Below the pieces are notes generated by a model. That model did not search any database. It was not told where the DNA came from and saw only the letters and a list, made by a program, of their open reading frames with translations. 64,000 bases of DNA from DATMER01 sp040349255 (GTDB lineage: Bacteria; Acidobacteriota; Thermoanaerobaculia; Multivoradales; UBA5704). The translations under genes and the position numbers were made by a program. Shown here one piece after another: positions 1-14,168 of the stretch. The stretch covers positions 1 through 64,000 of the forward strand of contig JBEQUE010000121.1 in NCBI GenBank assembly GCA_040349255.1, read 5' to 3'. Positions within the stretch are counted from its first letter, which is position 1; each line of letters starts with the position of its first letter.

Positions 1-3000
1 CGCGGGCACGGCGAGCAGGGCCATGAAACGCGTGGCGCGCCGCGACCCGCCCGGCGGTCCCAGCTCGGGCAGCCGGCGGGTGTAGCTGGCGCCGCGGAAG
101 GTCTGGACGGACGGACGGGGCCGGTCGGTCGGCAGATCGAGGCTCTCCAGCCGGTCGAGCCGGCGGGCCCACCAGGCGAGCTGCTCCGCGATCACCCCGG
201 ACTCCAGCCACTGCCTCTGCCAGGCCGAGTAGTCTGCGTACTGCACCGGCAGCCCGGGAAGGGATTCGCCAGCGTAGAGCCGCGAAACCTCGCGCACGAA
301 GACGCCGCGCGACCAGCCGTCGGTCACGATGTGGTGGAGGTTGACCAGCCACAGGTGGTCGTCCGGAGCGAGGCGGATCAGCCGCGTCCGGAGCAGCGGT
401 CCGGCTTCGAGGTCGAACGGCGCGGAGGCCTCCTCGCGACCGAGGCGCCAGGCTTCCCTTTCGTCGATCCCGGACAGGTCGATCAGGGGCATCGGCACCG
501 GCGTCGGGCCGGCGACGGCCTGGACCGGCTCGCCGTCGCGCAGGGGAAACGTGGTGCGCAGAGTCTCGTGGCGGCGCGCCAGCTCCGCCAGGGCCGACCG
601 CAGGGCCGGAACGTCCAGCTCTCCCCGGAGTCGGAAGGCCACCGGCACGTTGTAGGTGCCGGGCCGAGTGCCGAGCCGCTCCAGGAACCAGAGCCGGTGC
701 TGGGCGTAGGAGAGCGGCAGGTCGCTCTCGCGGGACACGGGGACGACCGGAGGCAGCCTGCCGATGCGGCGCGTTTCGAGGCGCTCAGCCAGGCCGGCCA
801 CGGTCGGCGCGTCGAACACGTCGCGCGGGACCAGGTCCGCTCCGAAGGCCTCCCGCACCCGCGAGAGCACCCGCAGGATCAGGAGCGAATGACCTCCGAG
901 ATCGAAGAAGTCATCCCGGATCCCGATCCGTTCGAGCCCGAGCACCTCGGCCCAGATCCCGGCAAGCAGCTCCTCGGTCGCGTTGCGCGGCGCCTCGGTC
1001 TCCGGGGAGGCCGGGCCCAGGACCGGCTCGATGCGCGCCAGCGCCTTGCGGTCCACCTTGCCATTCGCGTTGAGCGGCAGCGCGTCCAGGCGCACGAACG
1101 CCGCGGGCACCATGTAGGACGGCAGGCGCCCGCCCAGGAAGGCCCGGAAGTCGGGCTCCGAGGCTTCTCCGGTCCAGAACGCGACCAGCCGCTTGTCGCC
1201 GCCCTCTCCCTGGACGACCACGGACGCCGCCGAGACCTCCGGGTGCGAGGCGAGCGCGGCCTCGATCTCCTCCAGCTCGACGCGGAAGCCGCGCAGCTTG
1301 ACCTGGAAGTCCACCCGGCCCAGGAACTCCAGCAGGCCGTCGGCCCGCCAGCGCACGAGGTCGCCGGTGCGGTAGAGCCGCTCGCCGTCTCCCCAGAACG
1401 GATCGGGCACGAAGCGCTCGGCGGTCAGCTCCGGCCGGTGGAGATAGCCACGGGCAAGGCCGTCGCCGCCGATCCACAGCTCCCCTTCGACGCCCGGCGG
1501 GGCGAGCTGGAGCTGGCGGTCCACCACCGCCACCCGGGTGTTGCCGATGGGCCGGCCGATCGGCAGCGGCGACTCCACCTCCGCCGGCGAGCGCATCGGA
1601 TGGCACGAGGTGAAGACGGTGCTCTCCGTCGGACCGTAGCCGTTGACGACCGTGATGCTGGGCGACGTGGGAGCCGCTTCGAGCACCCGCGCCACGTGAG
1701 CCGGAGACAGCACGTCGCCGCCCGACAGGATCAGCCGCAGCTTCGAAAGGTTTTCGAGCTGGGACTCGACCATCTGCTGGAACAGGCCGGCCGTGATCCA
1801 GGCGGCGGTGACGCCCTGGCTCACCAGGAACTCGCCCAGCTCCTGAAGGCTGGGCGTCTCCGGCGGCAGCACGGCCATCGCCGAACCGTTGAGCAGCGAG
1901 TAGCCGACCTCCAGCGTGGTGGCGTCGAACGACAGCGGCCCCATGTGCAGGAAAACGTGATCCGTCCCGAAATCGGCGAAGCGCGAGCTGCGCGCGAGGC
2001 GCACCACGTCGCGGTGGGTCACGGCCACGCCCTTCGGCCGGCCCGTGGAGCCGGAGGTGTACATCACATAGGCAAGGTTGTCGGGGGAGGGGGAAAGGGA
2101 CACAAAGGACCGCAGGGACTGCAGGGACGGAAGGTCTTCCCAGCAGATTACCTTCGCTGGGTTGGAAGGCAAGCGGCCGAGCAGCCTGCGACGCGTGATC
2201 AACACCGGCGCGGCGGTGTCCTCCAGCATGAAGGCGAGGCGGTCCTCCGGGTAGGCCGGATCGAGCGGAGCGAACGCGCCGCCGGCCTTGAGGATCGCCA
2301 CGATCGCCACGATCGCCTCGGGCGAGCGCTCCAGGCAGAGGCCCACGAGTTGATCCGGGCCCACCCCTTCAGCCGCCAGGACCTCCGCCAGCGCCTCGGC
2401 CCGGGCGTCCAGCTCGGCGTAGGTCATCTCGCCGCCGGTCCAGCGCAGGGCGAGCGCCTCCGGCGCGCGGCGGGAGTGCTCTTCGATCAGCTCATGGATG
2501 CAGGCCTCCCGGGGATACGGGACCGCGGTGTCGTTCCAGTCCACGAGGATCTGTGCGCGCTGCGCCGCGGAGAGGATCGACAGGCCGGAAAGCCGCCGGT
2601 CCGGATCGGCCGCCACGCCGTCGAGGAGGGTCAGGAAGAAACCGCCCATCCTTTGGACCGTCGAGGCTTCGAACAGGTCGGCGGAATACTCCATGCGGAC
2701 GTCCATCCCACCGTCCGCGCGGTCTTCGAGGAAGAAGGCCAGATCCGCCTTGGCCGTGCCGTTGCCGACCTCGCGCAGGGTCATGTCGAGGTCCGGGGTC
2801 AGCGCGGTCCGGGGCACCTCCGGATGGAGGGCGAAGATCACCCGCAGCAGCGCCTGGACCGCGGCGGGGCTGCCGGGATGGAGCCGTCTGAGGGCAAGAT
2901 CGAACGGCAGCTCCTGGTGCTCGAACGCCGCCAGCGCGGCCTCCCGGGCGCGCCCGACCAGCTCCGCGAAGGTCGGATCTCCGCCGAGGTCCGTGCGCAC

Positions 3001-5625
3001 GAACAGGTTGTTCACGAAGAAGCCCACGAGCGGCTCCAACTCGACGCGGGTGCGGGTCGAGACCGGGGCGATGACCGAGAGGTCGGTCTGGCCGGTGAGC
3101 CGCAGGAGCCAGGCCTGGAACAAGGCGAGCGACGCCATGAAGAGCGTGGCCCCGTCGCGCCTCGCCCCGCCGTGCTTCGCAATACCGCGGAGCGCCCGGG
3201 CTTTGTCTTGTGGCACCTCGAACAGCCATTCGCCGCCGCGCGGGCCCGCCGTCGCCGGCCGTGGCCGGTCGGCCGGCAGCTCCACGGGCTGCGGCAGGTC
3301 CTGGAACCGGCGCGCCCAGCGGTCCAGGCTCTCCTCCAGCTCGGCGCCCTGGAAGCGGGCGCGCTGCCAGGCGGCGAAGTCGGCGTAGCGCGCGGGCAGC
3401 GGCGGAAGCGTCTCGCCTCGATAGAGCGCGGGCAGCTCGCGCAGGAGCACCGCCAGGGAGCCGTCATCCCAGGCGATGTGGTGGACCGTGAGCAGCAGCC
3501 GGTGCTCGAAGGCGCCCAGCCTCAGCAGAAGGACGCGGATCAACGGACCGCGGTCCAGGTCCAGCGGCCGACGGAACTCTTCCTGAGCCAGCCGTTCGAC
3601 GTCCTCCGAAGTCCCATCCTGAATCGGGATCGGGACCTCCTCCGGCGGCAGGACCACCTGGACCTCGCGGCCGTCCTTCGACGCGAACACCGTCCGCAGC
3701 GGCTCGTGCCGGCGGACGATCTCCGTGAAGGCCCGTCCCAGAGCCTCGACGTCCAGCGGCCCGGCGAGGGTGCCGAGGATCGGCACGTTGTAGGTGATCG
3801 GCTCGGCCTCCATCCGCTGGAGGAACAGAAGACGCTCCTGGCCGAAGGAGAGCGGCGGCTCCCCGGCTCCGGCCGCACCCGCGATCGGGCTCAGGGCTCG
3901 ACCCGGTCCGAGCCGCGCCGCGAACCCCGCCACCGTGGGCGTCTCGAACAGGTCGCGCAGCGAGACCTCCGCGCCGAACGCCTGCCGGATGCGGGAGAAC
4001 AGCCGACCGGCGATCAGCGAATGACCGCCCAGCTCGAAGAAATCATCCTCGACGCCGACCGCTTCGAGACCCAGGGCCTCGGCCCAGAGAGCGGCCAGGC
4101 GCTCCTCCACAACCTTGCGCGGCGCCACGAACGCTCCCACCTCCGGCCGGACGCGCACCGGGGCCGGCAGCGCCTTGCGATCCACCTTGCCGTTCGGAGT
4201 GCGGGGCAGGAACGGCAGGAGCACGACGGCCGGCGGCACCATGTGCTCCGGCAGGCGCTCCTTGAGGTGCCGGCGCAGCTCGGGCACGGAGAGGCCCTCG
4301 GGCGCCGCGTAGGCCACGAGCCGGGCCCCGGTCTCCTCCTGGCGCGCCACGACCACGCACTCCGCCACGCCGGGCGCGGCGAGGAGAGCGGCCTCGACCT
4401 CCCCCAGCTCGATCCGGAAACCGCGGATCTTCACCTGGTGGTCGATCCGTCCCAGGAAGTCGAGCTCGCCGTCCGGCCGCAGGCGCACGAGGTCGCCGGT
4501 CCTGTACATCCGCGCTCCGGGATCGGAGGAGAACGGGTCCGGCAGGAAGCGCTCGGCGGTCAGATCGGGCCGCCCCAGGTAGCCGCGGGCGAGGGCCGGA
4601 CCGCCGAGATACAGCTCGCCCGGTTCTCCCTCATGGGGGCCGTCCGGGACCGGCACCCAGTCCGGCCCGAGCACGTAGGCGGTCTCCTCAGGCAGCGGAA
4701 CGCCGATCGTCGGCGGCGAGGTCTCGTCCGGCGGCACCCGGACCCAGGTCGAATAGGTCGTGTCCTCGGACGGGCCGTAGAGATTGAAGACCGCCCGGGC
4801 CGAGGTGGTCCGGTAGAGCTGGTCCACCAGCGACCGCTGGAGCGCCTCGCCGGCCAGGTTGATCGTCCGCACCGAGGGCGGAAACTCGCCGTTGCGCGCC
4901 AGCTCGGCGGCGGCGGACGGCACCGTGTTGACGAGCGTCACCTCGCCGGCCGCGGCGAGCGCGGACAGGGCGAGCGCGTTCTCCGCCAGGATCACCCGGC
5001 CGCCCCAGGAGAGCGGCGCGAAGATCTCGAAGACCGAGAGATCGAAGCAGATCGACGTGGCGGCGAGCACGCCTTCCAGCTCCTCCGGAGAGAAGGCGTC
5101 CCGGGCCCAGTGCATCAGGTGGGCGGCGGCGGCGTGCGGGATCGCCACTCCCTTGGGCCGACCGGTGGAGCCCGAGGTGTAGATCAGGTAGGCCAGGCCG
5201 CGCGGGTCCGGCTCCGCGTCCTGCCCAGGCTCCCCCTCCCAGGCCTCCGGCCGGTCGAGGAACAGCCGGCGCGCCCCGGTCTCCGGGAGCGCCGCGGCCG
5301 AGCCGGCGTCCGTGAGGACCACCGGCGCCTCCGCATCTTCCAGCATGAAACGCAGGCGCTCGCGCGGATACCGGGGGTCGAGCGGCAGGTAGGCGCCTCC
5401 CGCCTCCAGCGCGCCCAGCATGCCCGCGACCATCTCGGGCGCGCGGCGGGTGCAGATCCCGACCGGGACCTCCGGGCCGACCCCCAGCCGCTGCAGCGTG
5501 CCGGCCAGTCGGCGGACGCGGTCGGCCAACTCGCCATAGGTCCATCGGAGCCCGTCTCCGACGACCGCCTCGCGCTCCGGAGCCTCGTCCGCCCGTGCCT
5601 GGAAGAGCTGATGTAAGGAATTCAT
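1..5625 (-). CDS. Non-ribosomal peptide synthetase, A-T-C-A-T-C..., 3' end outside window
   Basis: Multimodular NRPS; 1875 codons are visible and the C-terminus lies beyond base 1. It starts MNSLHQLFQARADEAPER from an ATG at 5625 preceded by GGAGGTGA. Order: adenylation A1 (about residues 15-500, with YTSGSTGRPKG), carrier T1 (Ser in LGGHSL, about residue 530), condensation C1 (HHIAWDDG, about 715), A2 (about 1040-1535, YTSGSTGRPKG), T2 (LGGHSL, about 1578) and C2 (HHIVTDGWS, about 1765), which is cut by the window edge. Starting with A-T marks it as a loading plus elongation protein. My hand alignment to the ten-residue specificity code gives DLFNNALTY(K) for A1, resembling alanine codes, and DALWLGGVF(K) for A2, resembling valine-type codes; this is inference. 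No epimerase is seen. It is divergent from the PKS at 5752, sharing a 126-bp intergenic region, so the two probably belong to one hybrid pathway. Confidence 0.95.
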   Translation of the reverse strand, partial: MNSLHQLFQARADEAPEREAVVGDGLRWTYGELADRVRRLAGTLQRLGVGPEVPVGICTRRAPEMVAGMLGALEAGGAYLPLDPRYPRERLRFMLEDAEAPVVLTDAGSAAALPETGARRLFLDRPEAWEGEPGQDAEPDPRGLAYLIYTSGSTGRPKGVAIPHAAAAHLMHWARDAFSPEELEGVLAATSICFDLSVFEIFAPLSWGGRVILAENALALSALAAAGEVTLVNTVPSAAAELARNGEFPPSVRTINLAGEALQRSLVDQLYRTTSARAVFNLYGPSEDTTYSTWVRVPPDETSPPTIGVPLPEETAYVLGPDWVPVPDGPHEGEPGELYLGGPALARGYLGRPDLTAERFLPDPFSSDPGARMYRTGDLVRLRPDGELDFLGRIDHQVKIRGFRIELGEVEAALLAAPGVAECVVVARQEETGARLVAYAAPEGLSVPELRRHLKERLPEHMVPPAVVLLPFLPRTPNGKVDRKALPAPVRVRPEVGAFVAPRKVVEERLAALWAEALGLEAVGVEDDFFELGGHSLIAGRLFSRIRQAFGAEVSLRDLFETPTVAGFAARLGPGRALSPIAGAAGAGEPPLSFGQERLLFLQRMEAEPITYNVPILGTLAGPLDVEALGRAFTEIVRRHEPLRTVFASKDGREVQVVLPPEEVPIPIQDGTSEDVERLAQEEFRRPLDLDRGPLIRVLLLRLGAFEHRLLLTVHHIAWDDGSLAVLLRELPALYRGETLPPLPARYADFAAWQRARFQGAELEESLDRWARRFQDLPQPVELPADRPRPATAGPRGGEWLFEVPQDKARALRGIAKHGGARRDGATLFMASLALFQAWLLRLTGQTDLSVIAPVSTRTRVELEPLVGFFVNNLFVRTDLGGDPTFAELVGRAREAALAAFEHQELPFDLALRRLHPGSPAAVQALLRVIFALHPEVPRTALTPDLDMTLREVGNGTAKADLAFFLEDRADGGMDVRMEYSADLFEASTVQRMGGFFLTLLDGVAADPDRRLSGLSILSAAQRAQILVDWNDTAVPYPREACIHELIEEHSRRAPEALALRWTGGEMTYAELDARAEALAEVLAAEGVGPDQLVGLCLERSPEAIVAIVAILKAGGAFAPLDPAYPEDRLAFMLEDTAAPVLITRRRLLGRLPSNPAKVICWEDLPSLQSLRSFVSLSPSPDNLAYVMYTSGSTGRPKGVAVTHRDVVRLARSSRFADFGTDHVFLHMGPLSFDATTLEVGYSLLNGSAMAVLPPETPSLQELGEFLVSQGVTAAWITAGLFQQMVESQLENLSKLRLILSGGDVLSPAHVARVLEAAPTSPSITVVNGYGPTESTVFTSCHPMRSPAEVESPLPIGRPIGNTRVAVVDRQLQLAPPGVEGELWIGGDGLARGYLHRPELTAERFVPDPFWGDGERLYRTGDLVRWRADGLLEFLGRVDFQVKLRGFRVELEEIEAALASHPEVSAASVVVQGEGGDKRLVAFWTGEASEPDFRAFLGGRLPSYMVPAAFVRLDALPLNANGKVDRKALARIEPVLGPASPETEAPRNATEELLAGIWAEVLGLERIGIRDDFFDLGGHSLLILRVLSRVREAFGADLVPRDVFDAPTVAGLAERLETRRIGRLPPVVPVSRESDLPLSYAQHRLWFLERLGTRPGTYNVPVAFRLRGELDVPALRSALAELARRHETLRTTFPLRDGEPVQAVAGPTPVPMPLIDLSGIDEREAWRLGREEASAPFDLEAGPLLRTRLIRLAPDDHLWLVNLHHIVTDGWSRGVFVREVSRLYAGESLPGLPVQYADYSAWQRQWLESGVIAEQLAWWARRLDRLESLDLPTDRPRPSVQTFRGASYTRRLPELGPPGGSRRATRFMALLAVPA

Positions 5626-5698
5626 CCGGCGTCACCTCCGGGACCGTCTCCGACCCTTTGCAGATCAATGTGCGGCGACCGGCCCAAATGAGCACGGC

Positions 5699-5727
5699 TT
5701 GAGCCATATCTCCCAAGCGGTTACCAT
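5699..5727 (+). promoter_or_regulatory. Candidate sigma70-type promoter for the PKS
   Basis: TTGAGC at 5699-5704, a 17-base spacer, then TACCAT at 5722-5727, about 25 bases before the PKS ATG. It lies in the 126-bp region between the divergent NRPS and PKS genes. No clear partner promoter was recognised for the NRPS direction. Confidence 0.4.
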
Positions 5728-5751
5728 CTGCGCTCCGATCGAGAGCCGGAT

Positions 5752-10065
<4,314 letters not shown>

Positions 10066-10105
10066 AAGCGGACCAGCAAGCGCGCCTTGCGCGAGGAGCC
10101 CGTCA

Positions 10106-11083
10106 ATGGATATCGACCGCACAGCGAAACCAGCTCCGACGATGGCAGCAGCGGCTTTCGCCGCCGATTGGAATATGCGGCGCCATGCCGCGATCGCCAC
10201 GGCAGCGGCGGAGCGGCTCCAATCCACGAGAGCGAAGGAGACGATCGCGCGCATCCTCGACGAGGGTGGCGACGGGTCTCTGGGCCAGGCAGCCCGGTGG
10301 GCCGACGAGATCCGCTCGAACGGAGGCCCTCACGATCCGGCGACCGTGCGCTTCCTGAACGATTCACGGAACCGCGCGAGAGCGACCTGGCACTACGTGA
10401 ACCTGCCTCTCGACCTCGGCGGGTACGATCGGCAGTCCGAGTTCACCCGCAGCGACGATGTGGTCCAGATGATCCTGCTCGCCGTCGAGTCGCTCCGGAA
10501 CCCCGGTCCGGACGCCCGGTTCGAGGAGATCATCGCGCTCCGCTGGCTCTCCCATCTGGTGGGAGACGTCCATCAGCCCGTCCACGTCGGCTGCGGCTAC
10601 ATCGCGAACGCGGAGACGAACCAGGCCCGCCTGGTCACCGCGCCCGGCACCGCCGTCGGCCTGCCGAGCGACCGGGGAGGCGGCAAGCTTCTGCTGCCGA
10701 CCGGAGACAACCTCCACGGCTTCTGGGACAGCAAGCTCGGTCCGGACCTGGTGCCGAACGCGATCCACGTGCCGTCCGACGAGCCGCTGGTCCGCGAGCT
10801 GGTCCAGGCTTCGGCACGCGCTACAGCCAACGCGGCAGTGACGACGATGGCGGCGATGAGCGTGAGCAGCCAGGTCGCATCCTGGGCGAACGCCTCGCTC
10901 GCAGCGGCCCGGGCCGCCTACCAGGGCCTCCGGATCACCGGTTATCGCCAGCAGCAGAAGGACTATCCCGTGGAGTGGGAAGGAGAGGCAGCCTACCGGC
11001 AGCGCTGCGCGCCGATCGTCTCGGAGCGCATGACCACCGCGGCCACCAACCTCGCCGCCTTGCTGGACTCGATCTGGCCGTAG
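10106..11083 (+). CDS. S1/P1 nuclease family protein, apparently without signal peptide
   Basis: 325 residues, ATG after GAGGAG. Zinc-site motifs of the S1/P1 (phospholipase C-like) nuclease fold are visible: a Trp followed five residues later by His (W-N-M-R-R-H at about residues 22-27), WADEIR, TWHYVNLPLD, HLVGDVHQPVHVG and DNLHGFWDS. These enzymes degrade single-stranded nucleic acid with three zinc ions. In known members the Trp becomes the N-terminus after signal peptide removal and its amino group binds zinc. Here about 21 residues precede it, with only a weak hydrophobic stretch (TMAAAAFAAD) and no classical signal, so either export is unusual or the N-terminus is processed differently. 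It lies 40 bases after the PKS and 14 before an M1-like peptidase gene, probably in one transcript; a role in the pathway is unknown. Confidence 0.85.
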   Translation: MDIDRTAKPAPTMAAAAFAADWNMRRHAAIATAAAERLQSTRAKETIARILDEGGDGSLGQAARWADEIRSNGGPHDPATVRFLNDSRNRARATWHYVNLPLDLGGYDRQSEFTRSDDVVQMILLAVESLRNPGPDARFEEIIALRWLSHLVGDVHQPVHVGCGYIANAETNQARLVTAPGTAVGLPSDRGGGKLLLPTGDNLHGFWDSKLGPDLVPNAIHVPSDEPLVRELVQASARATANAAVTTMAAMSVSSQVASWANASLAAARAAYQGLRITGYRQQQKDYPVEWEGEAAYRQRCAPIVSERMTTAATNLAALLDSIWP

Positions 11084-11097
11084 AACGGACGGGAGCC

Positions 11098-12486
11098 ATG
11101 GACGACTCACTACTCCTGGGAAGCTGGCTCGGCGACGACCTCGTCGAGGCTCCCCCGCTCTTCCAGGTCGGAGGCAACCCGGCCGTGCCCATCGCCGCCT
11201 CCGGCCTGGACCTCGTCCTCGAGGCCGACGCCGCCCAGGAGCGCGGCACCGGGCGCGGGCGCCTCCGGTTCACCCTGTCGCAGGCCGGCCGGCCGCTCCT
11301 GGACCTGGTGCCGCGCCCGACGCGCCTGGTCCTGAACGGACAGGCCCTCCCGCCGGAGCGCCTCCGGCTGGTCCTGCCACCCGACGAGAGCACGCCCCTG
11401 CGGATGCTCGACGAGCCACTCGCCGCGGGCGAGGACCACGAGTTGGAGATCGAGTACCCGCTCCCGGAGGACACGGTGCGGTTCACGGATGGAGGGGTCC
11501 GGCTGGGACTCTTTATGACCGACCTGGATCAGCGCGGTTATCTGGAGCGGCATGCTCCCGCGAACCTGGAGTTCGACCAGGTTCCGATGACCCTGGAGGT
11601 CCGCATCTCCGGAAGCAGCCGCGCACACCGTCTCTTCACGAACGGCCGGGCGACGGAGGACGGAGCCGGCGCCTGGCGCGTCGAGCTCCCGGACTACTTC
11701 ACCTGCTCGTCCTGCTACCTGCACGTGACCGATCGCGCCCTGCCCGAACGGGTTGGAAGCTTCACGGGCATGGAGCGGGAGATCCCGATCACGGCCTACG
11801 GGGAGCGGGAGCAGGACGTCGAACGGGCGGTCGTGGACGCGGCCGGCTTCCTGGGAGAGCTGGAGCAGACCTACGGACCCTACACGCACGATGCGCTGCT
11901 CATCTACTGCACCGGCGACATCCAGGGCGGCATGGAGTATGCCGGGGCCACCATGTCGGATCCGGGATCGCTCGGCCATGAGATCACCCACTCCTGGTTC
12001 GCGCGCGGCGTCATGCCGGCCAACGGCAACGCCGGCTGGATCGACGAGGCGATCGCCCGATGGCGCGACCGGGGCTGTCCCCGCGCCTCCGCCCTGCCCC
12101 AGCGTCCGCCGGTCAACCTGGCGGGATTCTCCCCCTACCGCCGGCACACTCCGATCGAGTCCTACGCCATGGGCTCCCTGCTGCTGAGCGAGCTGGACAG
12201 GCTCTTCGCTCCGGACGGGCTCCGGCCGATCCTCGCGCGGCTGTTCCAGGAACGGCAGCGGCGCCTGATCACCACGCCCTGGTTCCAGTCCTTCCTGGAG
12301 CAGCACACCGGAGCCTCTCTCGGGCCGGTCTTCAACCGCTACGTCTACGGCCAGGACGAGGGAGGCGCGCCTGCGCACGCCGCGGCGGTCGCGCCGGCCG
12401 ACCTGTTCCGCGCGGCAGGCGTCGAGCCGCTGCCTTCCCCACCTCCGCGCGCGTTCACTCCCGGCGAGCTGCGAGCGCTGCTTTGA
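11098..12486 (+). CDS. M1-like (gluzincin) metallopeptidase, no export signal
   Basis: 462 residues. The N-terminal half is beta-rich, as in the M1 aminopeptidase N-domain. The catalytic part has GGMEYAGAT (compare the GxMEN exopeptidase motif), then HEITHSW and the third zinc ligand in WIDEAIARW, about 24 residues after the HExxH histidine. Family knowledge: zinc aminopeptidases of the M1/LTA4H group. The Asn of GAMEN is Tyr here, so substrate handling may differ. No signal peptide or lipobox is present, so it should act in the cytoplasm. It follows the nuclease by 14 bases and ends 7 bases from a convergent gene. Confidence 0.8.
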   Translation: MDDSLLLGSWLGDDLVEAPPLFQVGGNPAVPIAASGLDLVLEADAAQERGTGRGRLRFTLSQAGRPLLDLVPRPTRLVLNGQALPPERLRLVLPPDESTPLRMLDEPLAAGEDHELEIEYPLPEDTVRFTDGGVRLGLFMTDLDQRGYLERHAPANLEFDQVPMTLEVRISGSSRAHRLFTNGRATEDGAGAWRVELPDYFTCSSCYLHVTDRALPERVGSFTGMEREIPITAYGEREQDVERAVVDAAGFLGELEQTYGPYTHDALLIYCTGDIQGGMEYAGATMSDPGSLGHEITHSWFARGVMPANGNAGWIDEAIARWRDRGCPRASALPQRPPVNLAGFSPYRRHTPIESYAMGSLLLSELDRLFAPDGLRPILARLFQERQRRLITTPWFQSFLEQHTGASLGPVFNRYVYGQDEGGAPAHAAAVAPADLFRAAGVEPLPSPPPRAFTPGELRALL

Positions 12487-12492
12487 GGAGGC

Positions 12493-14130
12493 TCAGCGGG
12501 CAGGCTGGAGCGTGAAGCCGTCGAAATTGCCTTCCGGCCGCACCGCTTCCGCTTCAAGGAAAGCCAGGCCCGAGGAGTCGTACGGCACCAGGAGGTCCTG
12601 GCCTCCGGCGCTCAGGAGATAGAGCCAGAGCTGCCGGTCCGGAAACCGCGCCCGGAATTCCGCCATCAGCGCGGGGTGGTAGCGCGCGAACACGACCGGT
12701 CCGTCCAGCTCGGGACCGTTGACCGCCAGGGCGCCCAGGGCGCGGATGTTCTGCGACCATCTCACCCCGCGCATGAAGGTCGTCAGGCGGTAATCCCCGA
12801 TCGGAGTGCCGGGAGCGAAGGCGACCAGGACCAGGGCCGGAGGCCGGTTCCAATCCTCGGCCAGGCGGGCGAAACGGTCGTCCGTCCCCCAGTAGAGCTG
12901 CGAGACTTCGTGGACCGCGAGCCAGCCCGTCACCCCGTTAAGTGCCAGGAACGCCGCGAGCACGACCGCGGCAGTCCGCCGCCGGCCGGAGCCCGAGAGC
13001 CGGTCGAGCCCGAGCGCCGCCAGCACCAGCAGCGACGGGAGCGCCGCGTGGTAGAAACGCGCCCCATAGCAGGTGCCCGCGTACCAGTAGAGCCCATAGA
13101 GCAAAAGGACGGCGGGGATCACCGACAGGACCACGGCGCGGGCAAGGCGTTCACGCCGCTCGGCAATCCCCAGGAATGCGAGGACGAACGCGAGCGGTCC
13201 CCCGCCCGCCAGCCAGAGCCAGGCCTTCAGGTTCACCTTGGCGTTCCAGCGCGCGTGGGCCGGTGTGTGCATGCCTTCGGGCAGCACCTCGCAGCCGTGG
13301 CCGGGCCCGAACCCGAGCCGGTTGCACCCCGGGCCGTAGCGGAAGATCGGATCGTCGTAAGGCGGCCCGTGCTCGTCGAAATAGGCGTCCTGCGGGAAGC
13401 GCAGCGGGCTCCCGGTGAGATGCGCGTTGTAGGCGCCGAGAAGCGCCACGAGCACCAACGCCGGACCGGCCAGCGCGGCGAGGTGCGCAGGCCGGAGCAG
13501 GCCGCGGCGCAGCCCAAGAAGGACGAACAGCGCCGCGGCCACGCCGAGAGCGACGGCGCAGAGCGGACGCGTCACCGCCGCCAGGCCGAGCGCCCCTCCC
13601 AAAGCGGCGGCGTGGAGCGGCGAAGGGGATGGACGGATCAGGCGTAGTCCCGCGGCGAGCACGGCTGCCGCGGTGAACGCCACCAGCGTGTGCGACATCA
13701 GGCTGGCCGCGAGCAGCACCGCCTGCGGGCTCAAGCCATAGATCGCCGCCGCGTACCCCGCCGCGCGCTCGCCGCCGAGCCGGTCCGCGATCCGGGCCAC
13801 CAGCAGCGTGGTCGCGCCGTGAAGCAGAGGGTTGACCCAGGCGGCCGCCCGGAGCAGGACCCCGACCGCGAGCACCGCCGGCCAGCCAGGAGGAAAGATA
13901 CTGAACGTGTGCACGCGGTCGTCGACGAACCACATGGCGAAAGCCGCCCGCGGCAGGTGGAGCGGCGCCGTGAGGTGGCCGGCCGCGAACATGCGGGCCT
14001 GAAGCCGGTAGGCGATCTCGTCCATGACGTGCGGCACGTCGCCGAGGGCGAGACTGGCGACGAGGCGCGCCGCGGCCACGCCGAGGAGCGCGAAGACGAT
14101 CGGGGCAAGCCGGAGAGGATCTCGCTGCAT
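12493..14130 (-). CDS. Polytopic membrane protein, ArnT/PMT-like glycosyltransferase family 39 type
   Basis: 545 residues from the ATG at 14130, chosen because GGAGAG lies just before it. A TTG at 14172 overlaps the upstream stop as TTGA and would add 14 residues. There are about ten hydrophobic segments. An acidic motif early in the protein (DVPHVMDEIAYRLQA) fits the first periplasmic loop of GT-C polyprenyl-phosphate-sugar transferases, and a soluble C-terminal part of about 130 residues follows. The substrate cannot be told. It is downstream of a barrel-like outer membrane protein gene on the same strand. Confidence 0.65.
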   Translation of the reverse strand: MQRDPLRLAPIVFALLGVAAARLVASLALGDVPHVMDEIAYRLQARMFAAGHLTAPLHLPRAAFAMWFVDDRVHTFSIFPPGWPAVLAVGVLLRAAAWVNPLLHGATTLLVARIADRLGGERAAGYAAAIYGLSPQAVLLAASLMSHTLVAFTAAAVLAAGLRLIRPSPSPLHAAALGGALGLAAVTRPLCAVALGVAAALFVLLGLRRGLLRPAHLAALAGPALVLVALLGAYNAHLTGSPLRFPQDAYFDEHGPPYDDPIFRYGPGCNRLGFGPGHGCEVLPEGMHTPAHARWNAKVNLKAWLWLAGGGPLAFVLAFLGIAERRERLARAVVLSVIPAVLLLYGLYWYAGTCYGARFYHAALPSLLVLAALGLDRLSGSGRRRTAAVVLAAFLALNGVTGWLAVHEVSQLYWGTDDRFARLAEDWNRPPALVLVAFAPGTPIGDYRLTTFMRGVRWSQNIRALGALAVNGPELDGPVVFARYHPALMAEFRARFPDRQLWLYLLSAGGQDLLVPYDSSGLAFLEAEAVRPEGNFDGFTLQPAR

Positions 14131-14168
14131 GAGCTCTCCGCTCACTCCTTGAGGGAAGCGTTCGGTTT

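Noticed and set aside
331..5616. Very long plus-strand reading frame opposite the NRPS
   Set aside because: It is the in-phase antisense of the NRPS; low-complexity Arg/Gln/Gly/His-rich translation, no motifs, and the minus strand encodes perfect A, T and C domains.
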